The position numbers and the translations under genes were made by a program. The notes beneath the pieces were generated by a model. It searched no databases. It saw only the letters and a program-made list of their open reading frames with translations, and was not told where the DNA came from. DNA of 64,000 nt from an uncultured Collinsella sp. (lineage in GTDB: Bacteria > Actinomycetota > Coriobacteriia > Coriobacteriales > Coriobacteriaceae), in assembly GCA_902470805.1 (NCBI GenBank), contig CABRHX010000008.1:1-64000 (forward strand), in the 5' to 3' direction. Shown here in pieces: positions 52,891-63,879 of the stretch (the stretch's first letter is position 1; the number at the start of each line of letters is the position of its first letter).

Positions 52891-54267
52891 GTGGAAACCA
52901 AACAATACCCCGACATGGAGTGCGACGTCGTCATTGCCGGCTGCGGCGTGGCGGGCCTGTATGCGGCCCTCAATCTGCCGACGAGCACGCGCGTGATTAT
53001 GCTCTCCAAGGGCGCGGTCGACGAGTGCGATTCGATGCTCGCGCAGGGCGGCATTTGCGTGCTGCCCGAAGGCTCGGACTACGATGCCTTCTTTGAGGAC
53101 ACCATGCACGCCGGCCACTACGAGAACCGCCGCGAGAGCGTCGACATCATGATCCGCTCGAGCCGCTCGGTCATCAACGACCTGCTAGCGATGGGCGTGG
53201 ATTTTGAGCGCAAGGCCGACGGCAGCCTCGACTTTACCCGCGAGGGCGCACACAGCCGTCCGCGCATTGCCTTCCATGCCGACATTACGGGCAAGGAGAT
53301 CACGACTAAGCTGCTCCAGGCCGTTCGCAAGCTGGATAACGTGCAGATTTTGGAGCACGTGGCCATGACCGACATCCTGACGGGCGAGCGTGACGGCGCC
53401 ACGGTGTGCACCGGCGTCGTCGCCGTTCCCGTGGACGAGGACAACTCGGTTCGTCCCGCCGACGAGCTGGCAAACGCCGCCGAGGGCGTGCATGTCGGCG
53501 AGCCGTTTAAGATCCATGCCCGCCACACGCTGTGGGCGACGGGCGGTATCGGCGGCGTATACGACCATTCGACCAACTACCCGCAGCTCACGGGCGATGC
53601 CTGCTACATCGCTCAGGAGCATGGCATTAAGATGGAGCACCTGGACTACGTGCAGATCCATCCCACGGGTCTGTTCTCGCCGCAGCCGGGTCGCACGTTC
53701 CTGATCAGCGAGAGCTGCCGCGGCGAGGGCGCGATTTTGCTCAACGCCGCCGGCGAGCGCTTTACCGACGAGCTTCAGCCGCGCGATGTGGTCGCCGCCG
53801 CTATTCGCGAGCAGATGAAGCAGGACGGCACCGAGCACGAGTGGCTGAGCTTTGCCCCCGTCGAGCGCGACGTGGTTACCGGGCACTTTGCCAATATCCG
53901 CGCGCGCTGCCTGGAGGACGGCCGCGACATCTTGGACGAGCCCATCCCCGTTACGCCCACGCAGCACTACTTTATGGGCGGCGTGTGGGTCGACAAGGAC
54001 GGCCGCACCTCGATGCCCGAGCTCTACGCCGCCGGCGAGACGGCCTGCAACGGCGTTCACGGCAAGAATCGCCTGGCTTCCAACAGCCTGCTCGAGGCGC
54101 TGGTCTGGGGTCGTCGCGCCGCGTGGTATATGCGTACCGGCGAGTCGCTGGCCGTGGAGCAGGCGGGCGAGCCCGCGCTCGATGGCCGTCATCGCGCCCT
54201 GAGCGCCGACACCCTGGCAATCGATGATCTGGCCCGTGCCGCCGGCACGCAGGCCGTGGAGGAGTAG
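52891..54267 (+). CDS. nadB: L-aspartate oxidase NadB
   Basis: Oxidises L-aspartate to iminoaspartate with FAD. It has 458 residues. The FAD-binding GxGxxG-type N-terminus CDVVIAGCGVAGLYAALN is followed by LAQGGICVLPEGSDYDAFFEDTMHAGH, then DYVQIHPTGLFS and RDVVAAAIREQM. It is shorter than E. coli NadB (about 540), as it lacks most of the C-terminal helical extension. The GTG start at 52891 is backed by an AAGGGAGAGGA site. Confidence 0.93.
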   Translation: METKQYPDMECDVVIAGCGVAGLYAALNLPTSTRVIMLSKGAVDECDSMLAQGGICVLPEGSDYDAFFEDTMHAGHYENRRESVDIMIRSSRSVINDLLAMGVDFERKADGSLDFTREGAHSRPRIAFHADITGKEITTKLLQAVRKLDNVQILEHVAMTDILTGERDGATVCTGVVAVPVDEDNSVRPADELANAAEGVHVGEPFKIHARHTLWATGGIGGVYDHSTNYPQLTGDACYIAQEHGIKMEHLDYVQIHPTGLFSPQPGRTFLISESCRGEGAILLNAAGERFTDELQPRDVVAAAIREQMKQDGTEHEWLSFAPVERDVVTGHFANIRARCLEDGRDILDEPIPVTPTQHYFMGGVWVDKDGRTSMPELYAAGETACNGVHGKNRLASNSLLEALVWGRRAAWYMRTGESLAVEQAGEPALDGRHRALSADTLAIDDLARAAGTQAVEE

Positions 54268-54270
54268 ACC

Positions 54271-55131
54271 ATGAATCCCATTACCATGAAGCTCGTCGTC
54301 GATGATCTGATTCTGCAGGCTCTGCGCGAGGACATTACGTTTGAGGACGTGAGCACGGCGAGCGTGTGCCCCACGGCGCGTCCCGCCACGGTGGAGCTTA
54401 TCGCCAAGGCCGATGGCATCATCGCGGGCCTGGATGTGTTCGCCCGCACCTTTGAGCTGCTGGATTCGCAGAGCTCGGTGCTGCTCGACGTTGCCGATGG
54501 CGACGAGGTGCACGCCGGCGACCATGTGGGTCAGGTGCGCGGCGATGCGCGCGTGTTGCTTTCGGGCGAGCGCGTGGCGCTCAACTACCTGCAGCGCATG
54601 AGCGGCATCGCTACCTACACGCACAGCATGGCCGCGGCGCTCGAGGGAACCAAGACCGTGCTCGTCGACACGCGCAAGACCACGCCGGGCATGCGCGTCT
54701 TCGAGAAGGCCGCGGTCGAGATCGGCGGCGGCAGCAACCACCGTTACAACCTGTCGACGGCCGTCATGCTCAAGGACAACCACATCGATGCCGCCGGTGG
54801 CGTGGCACGCGCGATCGAGATGGCGCACGCCCATGCATCGTTTACCGCGACGGTCGAGATCGAGTGCGAGAACCTGGACATGGTACGCGAGGCCGTGGAG
54901 GCCGGCGCCGATATCATCATGTTCGACAACATGACCCATGACGACATGGCCGCCGCCATAGAGCTTATCGCCGGTCGCGCCAAGACCGAGTGCTCGGGCA
55001 ACGTGGACGCCGACAATATTCGCTCCCTGGCTGATCTGGGCGTCGACTACATTAGCTCGGGGGCGTTGACGCACTCTGCGCCGATTCTCGACCTCTCGCT
55101 TAAGCACCTGCGTCTGCTGGACGGTAAATAA
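54271..55131 (+). CDS. nadC: Quinolinate phosphoribosyltransferase NadC
   Basis: Makes nicotinate mononucleotide from quinolinate and PRPP. It has 286 residues. Family marks: LREDITFEDVSTASV near the start, LSGERVALNYLQRMSGIATYT, VDTRKTTPGMRVFEKAAVEIGGGSNHRYNL and MLKDNHIDA, then the C-terminal GVDYISSGALTHSAP. GTGGAGGAGTAG of the nadB end acts as ribosome site. It overlaps the niaR start by one base. Confidence 0.95.
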   Translation: MNPITMKLVVDDLILQALREDITFEDVSTASVCPTARPATVELIAKADGIIAGLDVFARTFELLDSQSSVLLDVADGDEVHAGDHVGQVRGDARVLLSGERVALNYLQRMSGIATYTHSMAAALEGTKTVLVDTRKTTPGMRVFEKAAVEIGGGSNHRYNLSTAVMLKDNHIDAAGGVARAIEMAHAHASFTATVEIECENLDMVREAVEAGADIIMFDNMTHDDMAAAIELIAGRAKTECSGNVDADNIRSLADLGVDYISSGALTHSAPILDLSLKHLRLLDGK

Positions 55132-55676
55132 TGGACGCCCGCGAGCGTCGCCGTGCCATCATGGGCGTGCTCGAGCGAGCCAAGGGCCCCGTCTCCGGCA
55201 GCGCACTTGCCCGCGAGGTGGGTGTGAGCCGCCAGGTCGTGGTGCAGGACATCGCCCTGCTGCGTGCCGATGGGCACGATATCGTGGCGACCAACCGTGG
55301 TTATGTGCTGCAGGAGGCCCCCAGCAGCCCCGCCGTGCCCACGCGTCTTGTTAAGGTGCGCCACAGTGTGGAGCAGGCGGGCGACGAACTTACGAGTATC
55401 GTCGACGCGGGTGGCGCCGTGCTTAACGTGATCGTCAACCATCGTGTGTACGGCAAGATCACGGCCGACCTGGACATCCGCAATCGTCGTGATGTTGAGC
55501 GCTACCTGCACGATATCGAGAGCGGAAATAGCTTTCCGCTACTAACGGTGACGAGTGGCTATCACTTCCATCGCATTGCGGCAGAAGACGAGCAAACCCT
55601 CGACGAGATCGAGGCCATGCTCAAGGAGAAAGGCTACTTGGCAGACCTCATGCCCTACGAGGACAACCTATCGTAG
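55131..55676 (+). CDS. niaR: NAD-biosynthesis repressor NiaR (HTH_11 and 3H domain)
   Basis: A 181-residue nicotinic-acid-responsive repressor. The N-terminal helix-turn-helix reads RRAIMGVLERAKGPVSGSALAREVGVSRQVVVQDIALLRADGHDIVAT. The C-terminal 3H domain has conserved histidines (VRHSVEQAGDEL, VNHRVYGKITADLDI, GYHFHRI). In other bacteria NiaR binds nicotinate and represses nad and transporter genes. It overlaps nadC and so is coregulated with the genes it controls, giving feedback through the operator upstream of nadA. Confidence 0.93.
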   Translation: MDARERRRAIMGVLERAKGPVSGSALAREVGVSRQVVVQDIALLRADGHDIVATNRGYVLQEAPSSPAVPTRLVKVRHSVEQAGDELTSIVDAGGAVLNVIVNHRVYGKITADLDIRNRRDVERYLHDIESGNSFPLLTVTSGYHFHRIAAEDEQTLDEIEAMLKEKGYLADLMPYEDNLS

Positions 55677-55744
55677 CCGATGCTGCAAACGCCCCTAAGC
55701 GGCAATCTGCAGCGGTGCCAAATTAGTCATCCGCACAAATAAAA

Positions 55745-55779
55745 GAGGCCTCCGCGGCGATGCGGAAGCCTCCTTTTTT
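55745..55779. terminator. Terminator between niaR and the ferredoxin gene
   Basis: AGGCCTCCGC and GCGGAAGCCT pair with one mismatch around GGCGAT, followed by TCCTTTTTT on the plus side and AAAAG before it. It can serve the convergent niaR and ferredoxin genes. Confidence 0.85.
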
Positions 55780-55818
55780 GTGCACGGTGTACTTTTGAGT
55801 GTGCAAGTGGGGGAGTTG

Positions 55819-56004
55819 TTACTCCTCGACGATCTCGGTGATCGCGCCAGCGGGGCAAGCGTCCTGGCAAGCGCCACAGGCGACGCAGGAATCCTCGTCA
55901 GCGACGGTAGCGACGTCCTGGAGCTCCAGAACGCCAGCGGGGCAGGAGTCGACGCAAACGCCACAAGCGATGCACTCGTCGGCATCAATTACGGGATGAG
56001 CCAT
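55819..56004 (-). CDS. Small 2[4Fe-4S] ferredoxin
   Basis: A 61-residue electron carrier. Two clusters are bound by CIACGVCVDSCP and CVACGACQDACP (C-x2-C-x2-C-x3-C-P). It resembles clostridial-type ferredoxins. The start ATG at 56004 has AGAGAGGAAACTACC upstream. It stands alone. Confidence 0.95.
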   Translation of the reverse strand: MAHPVIDADECIACGVCVDSCPAGVLELQDVATVADEDSCVACGACQDACPAGAITEIVEE

Positions 56005-56216
56005 GGTAGTTTCCTCTCTGTTGACCGACGCTACAGGCGATGTGCGTCGGTTTGATTCGGGCAAAAACATACCACGGGAGCGACCGTTTGCAATACCCTC
56101 TGACCGGCATCTTCATACCGTTCGCCGAGTATGCCGCGGCTTACTAAAAAACATGCAGGAGAGGCCGTTGAGCTGCGCAAATGTTAGCTATAGGTGACTT
56201 GAAGTATAGGGCGATT

Positions 56217-56341
56217 GAGCGTGCTTGCGGAAAGGGCATCCCGTTATTTGGCCGAAAACCGGGTCGCAGTTTCCGGCTGGGCCCGCTAGAGGAAACTGCG
56301 ACCCGGAATCCACGCTCAAACCGGGATGAACTTTCCGCAAG
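56217..56341 (+). repeat. Nested inverted repeats with crossing arms
   Basis: CCGGGTCGCAGTTTCC (56259-56274) pairs with GGAAACTGCGACCCGG (56291-56306). Outside it, CTTGCGGAAAG (56224-56234) pairs with CTTTCCGCAAG (56331-56341), and GCATCCCG (56236-56243) with CGGGATG (56322-56328). In addition TTGAGCGTG (near 56216-56224) can pair with CACGCTCAA (56311-56319), which lies inside the CTTGCGG arms, so the pairs cross as in a pseudoknot or give alternative folds. Confidence 0.7.
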
Positions 56342-56437
56342 ACGGCCCCCAGGCACCCCCGGACGCAAACCTCAGTCAACTCTACATAGATCTCAATAGA
56401 TCTACCGAGAACTCAAACAGTGCATCTACCTGCGCAT

Positions 56438-56466
56438 TTGAGAACCTAAACTCTCAGAGATAAGAA
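56438..56466 (+). promoter_or_regulatory. Possible promoter of dnaK operon
   Basis: TTGAGA (56438-56443) and TAAGAA (56461-56466) are 17 bases apart, 130 bases before dnaK. A TTGACT (56479-56484) lies close by but has no -10 at the right spacing. Assignment is tentative. Confidence 0.35.
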
Positions 56467-56600
56467 ATCTTATATGAATTGACTTAGATTTTGTATATTC
56501 CGGCCCATAAGGGGATACACTACATCCTGAAAGACAAGCCGAAGCGCCGCGCGGCAGACCGCCGAGTCGGCGCGAACGCACAAGAGAGAGGGAATTTCTA

Positions 56601-58493
<1,893 letters not shown>

Positions 58494-58495
58494 TC

Positions 58496-59338
58496 ATGTC
58501 CGCCCGTAAAGCTCGCACGGAGGCGGCTGCCGCTGGCGCCGCCCCCGTTGACTCTGAGGAGAAGGACGTGAAGATTCCCGTAGAGGCCGTCGACGATAGC
58601 GAGGCCAACGAGGCCGAGGCCGCCGCGGCTGCCGAGAACCAGGTAGAGGATTCCAACAAGGAGGCGACGATGACCGAGGACGAGATGGTGGAAGCTGCTA
58701 TCCGCGCCGGTGAGGAAGCCGCCGACAACGACTTTAAGCTCAAGTTCGAGCAGGCCCAAAAGGAGCTCGCCGACGTGCGCAATGAGCTCGATGCTGCGGC
58801 AGAGGCTCAGAAGGCCGCCGAGGACAAGGCAAAGGACGCCACTGAGCGTACCGCCCGTCTTCAGGCCGACTGGGAGAACTTCCGTCGCCGCACCGCTAAT
58901 GAGCGTATCGCCGAGCGCGAGCGCGCGACCGAGAAGCTCGTCACTGCGCTGCTGCCGGTGGTCGACGATATCGAGCGTGCGATCGACCATGCCCGCAGCC
59001 AGGAGCTTGCCGACGACTTTAAGCAGTTCGTCGACGGCGTCGACGCGGTGCATGCCAAGCTGCTCGATGTGTTTGCGCACGAGGGCGTTGAGCCCATCGA
59101 CCCCAAGGGCGAGGCGTTCAATCCGCTCGAGCACCAGGCCGTGGGTCGCGTCGAGGACGCGTCGCAGTACGACGAGACTGTCAACGACGTGTACCAGAAG
59201 GGCTACCGCATGGCGGACCGCATCCTGCGTTCCGCGATGGTGACGGTGACCTACGGTGGCGAGAAGCGCCCCGCACCGGAGCCCGAAGCGGCGCCCGAGG
59301 ATGCTGCGGCCGATACGGCCGAGAGCACCGAGGAGTAA
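58496..59338 (+). CDS. grpE: Nucleotide exchange factor GrpE
   Basis: Releases ADP from DnaK. It has 280 residues, longer than the usual 190-200 because of an acidic, Ala- and Glu-rich N-terminal extension of about 90 residues. A helical coiled coil (FKLKFEQAQKELADVRNELDAAAEAQK) is followed by RLQADWENFRRRT and the C-terminal beta-wing region with NPLEHQAVGRVEDAS and VYQKGYRMADRILRSAMVTV. It starts 2 bases after the dnaK stop. An internal start could remove part of the extension. Confidence 0.95.
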   Translation: MSARKARTEAAAAGAAPVDSEEKDVKIPVEAVDDSEANEAEAAAAAENQVEDSNKEATMTEDEMVEAAIRAGEEAADNDFKLKFEQAQKELADVRNELDAAAEAQKAAEDKAKDATERTARLQADWENFRRRTANERIAERERATEKLVTALLPVVDDIERAIDHARSQELADDFKQFVDGVDAVHAKLLDVFAHEGVEPIDPKGEAFNPLEHQAVGRVEDASQYDETVNDVYQKGYRMADRILRSAMVTVTYGGEKRPAPEPEAAPEDAAADTAESTEE

Positions 59339-59343
59339 TTGAG

Positions 59344-59374
59344 AAGGGCCCCGGGGCAACACCCGGGGCCCTTT
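59344..59374 (+). terminator. Terminator-like hairpin between grpE and dnaJ
   Basis: AAGGGCCCCGGG and CCCGGGGCCCTT pair around GCAACA, followed by TCT. It could reduce the ratio of dnaJ and hspR to dnaK-grpE transcripts. Confidence 0.75.
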
Positions 59375-59445
59375 CTGGCCTAGTGCCATATGAAAGTATG
59401 AGCCGCCGCCCGCTGGGCGACGGATGAAACAGGAGAGGAGCTACG

Positions 59446-60411
59446 ATGGCTGCAGGCAAAACCTTCTATGACATCCTGGGCGTATCCAAGAGCGCCTCCG
59501 ACAAAGAGATCAAGAGCGCGTTTCGCAAGCTCGCGCAAAAATATCACCCCGATGCCGGCGGCGACGAGGCCAAGTTCAAGGAGATCAGCGAGGCCTACGA
59601 GACGCTTTCGGACGAGAAGAAGCGCAAAGAGTACGACCAGATGCTCATGTTTGGCGGTATGCCGGGCGCAGGCGGCGCGTATGGCGGCGGCTACGGTGCC
59701 GGCGCGGGTGCCAGCGGCTGGGGCGACATCTTCGACAGCATCTTTAGCGGCAACGGTGCCTGGGGCAGCGACTGGGGCTCGGGCTTTGCCGGGGCTGCGG
59801 GCGCTGCCGGTGCCGGCGCGGGTCGCAGCCGCGCTCGCAAGGGCGGCGACCTGTCGTTGACTGTCGACGTAACGGCCGAGGATGCGTTCCGCGGCGTGAC
59901 GCACAAGGTCACCTACCGCATTCCCTCGACAGGCGAGCAGCAGACCATCACGGTCTCGGTGCCTGCGGGTGCGGTCGACGGCGGCAAGCTGCGCTACAAG
60001 CGTCGCGGCGAGTATGGCGTTGCGGGTGGCGAGCGCGGCGACCTGGTCGTGACCACGCATGTGGAGGAGCACCCGCTGTTTAAGCGCAAAGGCGCCGACG
60101 TGACCATGGAGGTACCGGTCTCGGTCTACGAGGCGGCGCTCGGCTGCACGGTGGACGTGCCGACGCCCGGCGGTGCGACGGTTCGTCTGAAGGTGCCCGC
60201 GGGTACCCAGACGGGCAAGAAGTTCCGCTTTAAGGAGATGGGCGCGCCCGACGTTAAGCACCGTGGCCGTACGGGCGCGCTGCTCGTCGAGATCAAGGTG
60301 CAGGTTCCCACGAACCTGTCCGACGATGAGCGCGATGCCATGACCAGGCTGCGCGAGGCCGACACGCGCGATTATCGCGAGAAGGTCAACCGTTACAAGG
60401 CGACGTACTAG
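59446..60411 (+). CDS. DnaJ-class co-chaperone without the zinc-finger domain (CbpA-type)
   Basis: Stimulates DnaK and delivers substrates. It has 321 residues. The J domain is at 1-70, with HPD in [27 protein letters not shown] Gly/Ala-rich linker to about 135 follows ([18 protein letters not shown]), then two C-terminal beta domains ([21 protein letters not shown]). The four-repeat Cys-rich zinc finger of classical DnaJ is absent, so it is a CbpA/DnaJ2-type protein. AGGAGAGGAG precedes the ATG. It would be the J-protein of the operon unless a classical DnaJ is elsewhere. Confidence 0.9.
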   Translation: MAAGKTFYDILGVSKSASDKEIKSAFRKLAQKYHPDAGGDEAKFKEISEAYETLSDEKKRKEYDQMLMFGGMPGAGGAYGGGYGAGAGASGWGDIFDSIFSGNGAWGSDWGSGFAGAAGAAGAGAGRSRARKGGDLSLTVDVTAEDAFRGVTHKVTYRIPSTGEQQTITVSVPAGAVDGGKLRYKRRGEYGVAGGERGDLVVTTHVEEHPLFKRKGADVTMEVPVSVYEAALGCTVDVPTPGGATVRLKVPAGTQTGKKFRFKEMGAPDVKHRGRTGALLVEIKVQVPTNLSDDERDAMTRLREADTRDYREKVNRYKATY

Positions 60412-60483
60412 GGCGGTCGTGGCGCACGCCCGCGCCCGCGGGCTTATGATGGACGATAACGAGACGGAAAGGGGTCAGGTAGC

Positions 60484-60900
60484 ATGGCCGAGGACAATAG
60501 GAATAAACCGCTGTACATGATCAGCGTGGCGGCCGAGTTGACCGGCATGCATCCGCAGACTCTGCGCGTCTACGAGTCCAAGGGCCTGGTGAACCCCCAG
60601 CGCTCGGGCGGCAACACACGTCTTTACTCGCGTGCCGATATCGAGCGCCTGGAGCTCATCAACCAGCTGACCGACGAGGGCATTAACCTTGCCGGCGTGG
60701 TGCGCATCCTCGATATGAAGGAGCGTGCCGAGGAGCGCGAGCGCGAGAACGAGAAGCTCCGCGCCCGCGTGCGCCAGCTCGAGGATGAGCTGCACGAGTA
60801 CAAGATGCAGAAGAAGATCACCGCCCTGGCCCCGCGCGACGGCTCAGTCAACCCCGAGCAGGTCATGCGCAAGCTGCTGGGGGCAGGCGGGGATTTGTAG
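60484..60900 (+). CDS. hspR: Heat-shock repressor HspR (MerR family)
   Basis: A 138-residue transcription repressor of dnaK-type operons. MerR-type helix-turn-helix: YMISVAAELTGMHPQTLRVYESKGLVNPQRSGGNTRLYSRADIERLE. A long C-terminal coiled coil follows (KERAEERERENEKLRARVRQLEDELHEYKMQKKI). In other actinobacteria HspR binds a HAIR operator with DnaK as co-repressor. It ends the operon, and its stop codon overlaps structured element C. Confidence 0.92.
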   Translation: MAEDNRNKPLYMISVAAELTGMHPQTLRVYESKGLVNPQRSGGNTRLYSRADIERLELINQLTDEGINLAGVVRILDMKERAEERERENEKLRARVRQLEDELHEYKMQKKITALAPRDGSVNPEQVMRKLLGAGGDL

Positions 60901-61070
60901 TTACGCGGTTTTACCAAACCGCGTAACGGGCCGACGCTGCGCGACGTCCAGAGCGACAATTTGTCATTCAAAAGGCAAGGCATGACCAGAAGGTCTATGC
61001 CTTGCCTTTTTCATGCCAACTTGTTCGCTCTGGACGTCGCTCGCTGTCCGTCCTCTACCTGCGGCGTTGC
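60900..61070 (+). repeat. Structured intergenic element, copy C (after hspR)
   Basis: Hairpin 1 GTTACGCGG...CCGCGTAAC is at 60900-60927. GACGTCCAGAGCGA (60943-60956) pairs exactly with TCGCTCTGGACGTC (61025-61038). The apical hairpin AGGCAAGGCAT-GACCAGAAGGTCT-ATGCCTTGCCT is at 60973-61007. The conserved segments are GACGCTGCGCG before and CGCTCGCTGTCCGT, CTACCTGCGGCGT after. Compared with copy B the arms have matching double changes. Confidence 0.87.
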
Positions 61071-61329
61071 CTTGCTCGCTCTGGTGGGCTTTCGCTGTCC
61101 GCGCCAAAACATCGGCGTTGTTATGGGTAGTCATTGGGGACGTTCTTAAATGACTAGTCGAAAGGGACACCCTTGCGCCAAAACTTCCGACCCACACTGG
61201 GCTCGTCCTTTACTTTACCGAGATAAAGTGAACGTGTAGATTCGTAACCCACTCGCAACCGTTCTATGGCACGATATTGAACGAATGTATGCTATGCGCC
61301 CGAGCCTTTCGGGCAGAGTGGGAGACAGT
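60901..61329. other. hspR-hydratase intergenic region
   Basis: The 429-base gap holds structured element C and the fourth TAGTCATTGGGGACGT copy. 61160-61329 holds the presumed promoter of the hydratase gene; no strong boxes are recognised. AGAGTGGGAGACAGT precedes the start codon. Confidence 0.55.
61127..61160. repeat. TAGTCATTGGGGACGT element, copy 4
   Basis: GTAGTCATTGGGGACGTTCT followed by TAAATGACTAGTC. It again lies just after a structured element (copy C). Confidence 0.82.
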
Positions 61330-63630
61330 ATGGTCAAGCTGTACGAGGACGGCATCTACCTGCGCGGCGGCAGCGAGGTTGTGCCTGCGGCCGAGGCCGC
61401 TGAGCGCGGCATTACGCAGACGCCCGAGGATGCCAAGCGCGGCACCATCGCGTATTCGATCCTTCAGGCACACAATACGTCTGGCAACCCCGAGGCGCTT
61501 AAGATTCGCTTCGATGCCATGGCGAGCCACGACATCACCTTTGTCGGCATCATCCAGACGGCGCGCGCCTCGGGCATGGAGCAGTTCCCGCTGCCCTACG
61601 TGCTCACCAACTGCCACAACTCGCTGTGCGCCGTGGGCGGTACCATCAACGAGGACGACCACGTCTTTGGCCTTTCTGCGGCCAAGAAGTACGGCGGCAT
61701 CTTCGTCCCGCCGCACATCGCCGTCATCCACTCCTTTATGCGCGAGAACTTCGCCGGCTGCGGCAAGATGATCCTGGGTTCCGACTCGCACACCCGTTAC
61801 GGCGCCCTGGGCACCATGGCCGTGGGCGAGGGCGGCGGCGAGCTGGCGAAGCAGCTGCTCCGCGACACCTACGACGTCGCCTATCCCGGTGTCGTTGCCA
61901 TCTACCTTACGGGTGCCCCGCGCCCCGGCGTCGGCCCGCACGATGTGGCGCTCGCCATCATCCGCGCCGTCTTTGCCAAGGGCTACGTCAAGAACAAGGT
62001 CATGGAGTTCGTGGGCCCCGGCATTGCGAGCATGACGACCGACTACCGCAACGGCGTCGATGTCATGACCACCGAGACCACCTGCCTCTCCTCCATTTGG
62101 GCTACCGACGAGGACACGCACGCGTTTTTGACCATGCACGGTCGCGGCGACGACTATCGCGAGCTCAAGCCCGCCGATGTCGCCTACTACGACGGCTGCG
62201 TCGAGGTCGATCTGTCGAGCATCAAGCCCATGATCGCCCTGCCGTTCCATCCCTCCAACGGCTTTGAGATCGACGAGCTCAACGAGAACCTTGAGGATAT
62301 CCTGCACGAGGTCGAGCTCGAGGCTGCCAAGATCGGCGAGGGCAAGACGCACTTTAGCCTGCTCGACAAGATCGTCGATGGCAAGCTGCATGTGCAGCAG
62401 GGCGTCATCGCCGGCTGCTCGGGCGGCAACTACGACTCCGTGGTGCAGGCGGCCCGCGTGCTCAAGGGCGCCAACACCGGCTGCGGCGAGTTCTCGCTGT
62501 CGGTCTATCCCACGAGCCAGCCCGTGGCGCTCGAGCTCACGCGCCGCGGCTACATGTACGACCTTATGGAGGCCGGCGCGATCGTGCGCACGGCGTTCTG
62601 CGGCCCGTGCTTCGGTGCCGGCGACACGCCTGCCAACAACGGCCTGTCCATCCGCCACACCACGCGCAACTTCCCCAACCGCGAGGGTTCCAAGCCGGGC
62701 AACGGCCAGCTGAGCGCCGTGGCCCTGATGGACGCCCGCTCCATTGCGGCGACGGCGGCCAACGGCGGCATCCTGACGCCGGCGACCGACCTGCCCGAGG
62801 AGACCTGGGACGAGGCCTGCGAGTACGCCTTCGACGACGCGCCGTACAAGAAGCGCGTGTACTGGGGCTTTGGCAAGGCCGAGCCTACCGACGAGCTGGT
62901 CGAGGGTCCCAACATCAAGCCGTGGCCCGCGATGGAGCCGCTCGGCGACGATATCCTGCTCAAGGTGTGCTCCAAGATCATGGACCCGGTCACCACGACC
63001 GACGAGCTCATTCCCTCGGGCGAGACGAGCTCCTTCCGCTCCAACCCGCTGGGTCTGGCCGAGTTTACGCTCAGCCGCCGCGATCCTGCCTACGTGGGCC
63101 GCTCCAAGGAGGTCGACGCCGTGGAGAAGCGCCGCGTTGCCGGTGAGGCCGCGGGTGACCTGGCCGCGCTCGATGCCGAGCTTGCCGGTGTGTTTGAGGC
63201 ACTGGCCGGCGCAGGTGTCGCGGCCGATGCCAAGGCGACCGAGTACGGTTCTATGCTCTACGCCAAGAAGCCCGGCGATGGCTCTGCCCGCGAGCAGGCC
63301 GCAAGCTGCCAGCGCGTGATCGGCGGCCTGGCCAACATCGTCCACGAGTACGCCACCAAGCGTTATCGCTCCAACGTGATGAACTGGGGCATGGTGCCCT
63401 TCCAGATGGAGGCCGAGCCCAACTTCGAGGTGGGCGACTACGTCTTCGTGCCGGGTATCCGCGCCGCGCTTGACGGCGACCTCAAGAACATTGCTGCCTA
63501 CGTGGTGCGTGCCGATGGTGCGGTTGAGCAGATTGAGCTCTACATCGCCGACATGACGGTCGAGGAGCGCGCCATCGTCAAGGCCGGCTGCCTGATCAAC
63601 TACAACAAGTTCAAGGCCGCTGCCGAGTAA
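61330..63630 (+). CDS. Aconitase-superfamily hydratase (YbhJ-like)
   Basis: A 766-residue Fe-S hydro-lyase of the aconitase superfamily. Cluster Cys residues occur in [11 protein letters not shown] (one) and CGPCFGAGD (two). Other marks include [31 protein letters not shown] and [17 protein letters not shown]. The order of domains is aconitase-like, and the length is close to YbhJ-type hydratases. Substrate (citrate/isocitrate or another hydroxy acid) is not assignable. The ATG at 61330 has GGGAGACAGT upstream; the extension from 61285 is less likely. The gene is alone, with GC-rich, highly adapted codons. Confidence 0.85.
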   Translation: MVKLYEDGIYLRGGSEVVPAAEAAERGITQTPEDAKRGTIAYSILQAHNTSGNPEALKIRFDAMASHDITFVGIIQTARASGMEQFPLPYVLTNCHNSLCAVGGTINEDDHVFGLSAAKKYGGIFVPPHIAVIHSFMRENFAGCGKMILGSDSHTRYGALGTMAVGEGGGELAKQLLRDTYDVAYPGVVAIYLTGAPRPGVGPHDVALAIIRAVFAKGYVKNKVMEFVGPGIASMTTDYRNGVDVMTTETTCLSSIWATDEDTHAFLTMHGRGDDYRELKPADVAYYDGCVEVDLSSIKPMIALPFHPSNGFEIDELNENLEDILHEVELEAAKIGEGKTHFSLLDKIVDGKLHVQQGVIAGCSGGNYDSVVQAARVLKGANTGCGEFSLSVYPTSQPVALELTRRGYMYDLMEAGAIVRTAFCGPCFGAGDTPANNGLSIRHTTRNFPNREGSKPGNGQLSAVALMDARSIAATAANGGILTPATDLPEETWDEACEYAFDDAPYKKRVYWGFGKAEPTDELVEGPNIKPWPAMEPLGDDILLKVCSKIMDPVTTTDELIPSGETSSFRSNPLGLAEFTLSRRDPAYVGRSKEVDAVEKRRVAGEAAGDLAALDAELAGVFEALAGAGVAADAKATEYGSMLYAKKPGDGSAREQAASCQRVIGGLANIVHEYATKRYRSNVMNWGMVPFQMEAEPNFEVGDYVFVPGIRAALDGDLKNIAAYVVRADGAVEQIELYIADMTVEERAIVKAGCLINYNKFKAAAE

Positions 63631-63646
63631 CGCACATACTTGTCCG

Positions 63647-63716
63647 CCCCGGTTATACCTTTCCCTGCCGCTCACGCGCTTCGCGAGGGTCGCGTCAGAG
63701 AAAGGTATAACCGGGG
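63647..63716. repeat. 17-bp perfect palindrome after the hydratase gene
   Basis: CCCCGGTTATACCTTTC (63647-63663) and GAAAGGTATAACCGGGG (63700-63716) are exact inverted copies around a loop with its own CGCG-rich pairs. It is 16 bases after the stop codon and could be a terminator, but it lacks a T-run. Confidence 0.75.
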
Positions 63717-63879
63717 CTACTTGTTAAGTGCTGCTCGTTGGGTCTTGAGGGCGCTAAAATCGAGGTTGCAACTCTCCTCTATGGGGGAGTGCGCCTTTGT
63801 TCATATGCTATCTAGAATTGACAGTATGAAGTTGGCGCTTTAAAGTGAGCTCAAAACACTCTCGTTTGTGGAGTTGAAG

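Larger units (their letters stand above)
56005..56600. other. Ferredoxin-dnaK intergenic region
   Basis: This 596-base gap holds the nested structured element at 56217-56341 and the dnaK promoter. No open frame is supported. The 56380-56500 part is AT-rich. ACTCAA (56411-56416) and TTGAGA (56438-56443) are present but not in the HAIR order expected for an HspR site. Confidence 0.6.

Noticed and set aside
53185..55107. Long minus-strand open frame opposite nadB and nadC
   Set aside because: Shadow of two confidently identified genes; no ribosome site or motif.
56380..56460. HAIR operator (HspR site) before dnaK
   Set aside because: ACTCAA and TTGAGA half-sites are present but in the reverse order and with about 21 bases between, not the CTTGAGT-N7-ACTCAAG pattern.
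61264..63675. Very long minus-strand open frame (about 800 codons) opposite the hydratase gene
   Set aside because: It is the antisense shadow of a GC-rich coding gene; its composition (Gly, Val, Arg, His-rich) and lack of any family motif are typical, while the plus-strand frame has clear aconitase motifs.
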